From Eremophila alpestris peregrina (taxonomy: Eukaryota; Chordata; Aves; Passeriformes; Alaudidae): a stretch of DNA of 64,000 nucleotides. The stretch is from positions 3,114,031 to 3,178,030 of the forward strand of contig WMCF01000018.1 of the NCBI GenBank assembly GCA_009792885.1, read 5' to 3'. Of the stretch, positions 62,801 through 64,000 are shown piece by piece; the stretch's first letter is position 1, and each line of letters opens with the position of its first letter. Position numbers and translations under genes: made by a program. Below the pieces are notes generated by a model. That model had not been told where the DNA came from. It saw only the letters and a program-made list of their open reading frames with translations, and searched no databases.

Positions 62801-64000
62801 ACAGTCCCGTAGATCAAACAGATAAAACCAGGAGCAAAATATGTAAGTTACAAGCAGAGAAGTGTCTTTGTATCTCTTCAGCTTTCCAGTGTCACAGTGA
62901 CTTGATGGCAGTTCTGTGTGTTTTGTATGTTCAGAACCCTCAAAGCCAGGAAGAAAGGGAAGAGCAAAACAAAGCAAAACTGTCCTCTTTGAGTTTTAGG
63001 AGTAACCAGTTGTGCTTTTTTCATGCTTTATAAATTAAGGAGAACCACCTGCTGTTTGTTCCTGCTAAGTTTCCTCTGGTTTGTCAGGTTTTGGAGGGTG
63101 TGCAGCACTCACAGTCTGTGCCTTTGTGCATTCCTGGTAGCAGCCATGCTGCTTTCCTGCCCTGCACAAATATGCAAGCAGCCAAAATTTGTACTACTGC
63201 TTCTACTATTACTGCTACTACTGCCATTCTCCAGCCTTCTTTCTCCTTACTTGTCCCCTCCTCCAGTGATGGAATCTCTAGAGTCATGTAGCTCAGCAGA
63301 GGAACTGACTTTAGTTCTGTATGCATGGACATAGTGGAAGACTATCTATGTGTGTGCATTCTAGCTGAATACATACATTACAGCCAAGTCCAACAAAATT
63401 TCACATGATGGATTAGTGTTGCTGGTTTTAAAGAATGTTTTGATTTGACATAAGAAATGGTCCCTTGCAACTGTCAAAAATGTTTTCTTTTTCTGGTAAT
63501 AAAAGCAACAGAATTATTAGATGATAGGTGATTATAGCTATTTTTATTTAACTGAAGGACAGTAATAAATATTTACAATTTTCTGCTTTTGTCTTGTTTC
63601 CCCATATGTTATACTAAAGTTGACTAACTACTTTGCCAAGTATGCTCCAAATGTTGATTCTATAACTTGCAAGTGAAGAGGCATCTTTAGATACAGAGCT
63701 GCTTTAAATGGCAATGTGTTTATAATTCATGTGATTCATCAGCAGAGCCTAGAGATGCCAAATATTAAGTGCCAGTTCCAAGCAACATTTCATTTTGTCT
63801 GACCAAGTGCCAGAACAGAAATTTTCCTGTGTCACACAGGCAATTTTGAAATGATTACCTTCTCTGACTGTTAAATGCCTAAGGTAATAGTCTGATTTGG
63901 CAGCTGAAGGAAGCTGAGCTCCACCTCAGTACACCCCTTTGCCATGCCATGCCTTGGCACATTATTTCATGGATAAACATTTTTAACCTATTGAATTTTA
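59812..64000 (+). other. CCNY: CCNY last intron, 5' part (3' end outside window)
   Basis: It starts with GTAAGA. I looked for the final coding exon (AISRLCEDKYKDL-type sequence) in the remaining 4.2 kb and did not find it, so the intron continues past the window. Contents are unique AT-rich sequence, T-runs near 62197 and 62291, an old CR1-like fragment at 62355-62575, and a short imperfect ACT/GCT-rich patch at about 63190-63225. No supported gene was seen. Confidence 0.85.
62355..62575 (-). mobile_element. Ancient CR1-like LINE 3' region, minus strand
   Basis: The plus strand shows 'cattagatcatccagtctgt', then 'ccactgccagtgctgtttgt', a 'caaacagcatatgttatagt' block, 'gtcaaggcttcc', and 'ggtgtccagccttaaccc' near 62523. 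These follow the order of reverse-complemented old CR1 3' regions shared by reptiles and mammals (from memory). The copy is heavily diverged and non-functional. Confidence 0.6.

Noticed and set aside
63187..63230. Triplet-like ACT/GCT-rich patch
   Set aside because: It is imperfect and short, with no long pure repeat, so it is noted only as low complexity.
59812..64000. Search for the last CCNY exon (AISRLCEDKYKDL-type tail and stop codon)
   Set aside because: No matching sequence with an acceptor was found, so the gene continues past the window.
1..64000. A novel defence, mobile or biosynthetic system
   Set aside because: The window is the interior of one vertebrate gene. Nothing in it resembles a multi-gene system, viral coding region, CRISPR array or RNA gene cluster.

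Overview
The window is vertebrate nuclear DNA and almost certainly avian. It holds several copies of 3'-anchored CR1 LINEs (the dominant bird retrotransposon) plus old, eroded CR1 relatives. CpG dinucleotides look scarce and introns are multi-kilobase. The single recognisable gene splits into eight short coding exons with canonical GT/AG borders. I see no bacterial-type operons, tRNA or rRNA genes, CRISPR arrays or viral coding regions.

The gene is CCNY (cyclin Y), on the + strand, entered part-way through. Eight consecutive coding exons are present: 22160-22234, 27836-27870, 38276-38376, 41214-41249, 45012-45069, 45182-45301, 56177-56343 and 59649-59811. They join in phase without a break and encode 251 complete residues, matching residues 52/53 to 303 of the 341-residue human protein as I remember it. 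Missing are the upstream exon(s) with the N-terminal myristoylation segment (before base 1, or unrecognised in 1-22159) and the last coding exon with the roughly 38-residue C-terminal tail (beyond base 64000). The exons cover the 14-3-3/phospho-serine region around Ser100 and the whole cyclin box. The cyclin Y paralogue CCNYL1 is excluded by several residues in the 45012-45301 exons and the 59649-59811 exon.

Layout: 1-22159 is upstream intron, with a nested CR1-in-old-CR1 (6.2-7.1 kb), a composite CR1 cluster (13.0-14.45 kb), an old CR1 (17.6 kb) and a possible cassette exon with an in-frame stop (18330-18394). 22-45 kb carries the first exons, two of them micro-exons (35 and 36 bp), separated by introns of 5.6, 10.4, 2.8 and 3.8 kb. 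At 45 kb two exons are separated by an intron of only 112 bp. 45302-56176 is a 10.9 kb intron with a CR1 tail, a 772 bp CR1 fragment and an assembly gap of 276 N. 56-60 kb carries the two exons completing the cyclin box. 59812-64000 is the start of the last intron, with an old CR1 copy.

No undescribed system was found. The observations most worth a second look are the candidate poison exon, the CR1 insertion histories, a G-rich island in the third complete intron, a perfect 12-bp inverted repeat, and several stretches with the texture of conserved non-coding elements. Intronic statements rest on reading by eye and recalled consensus sequences, not on alignment.
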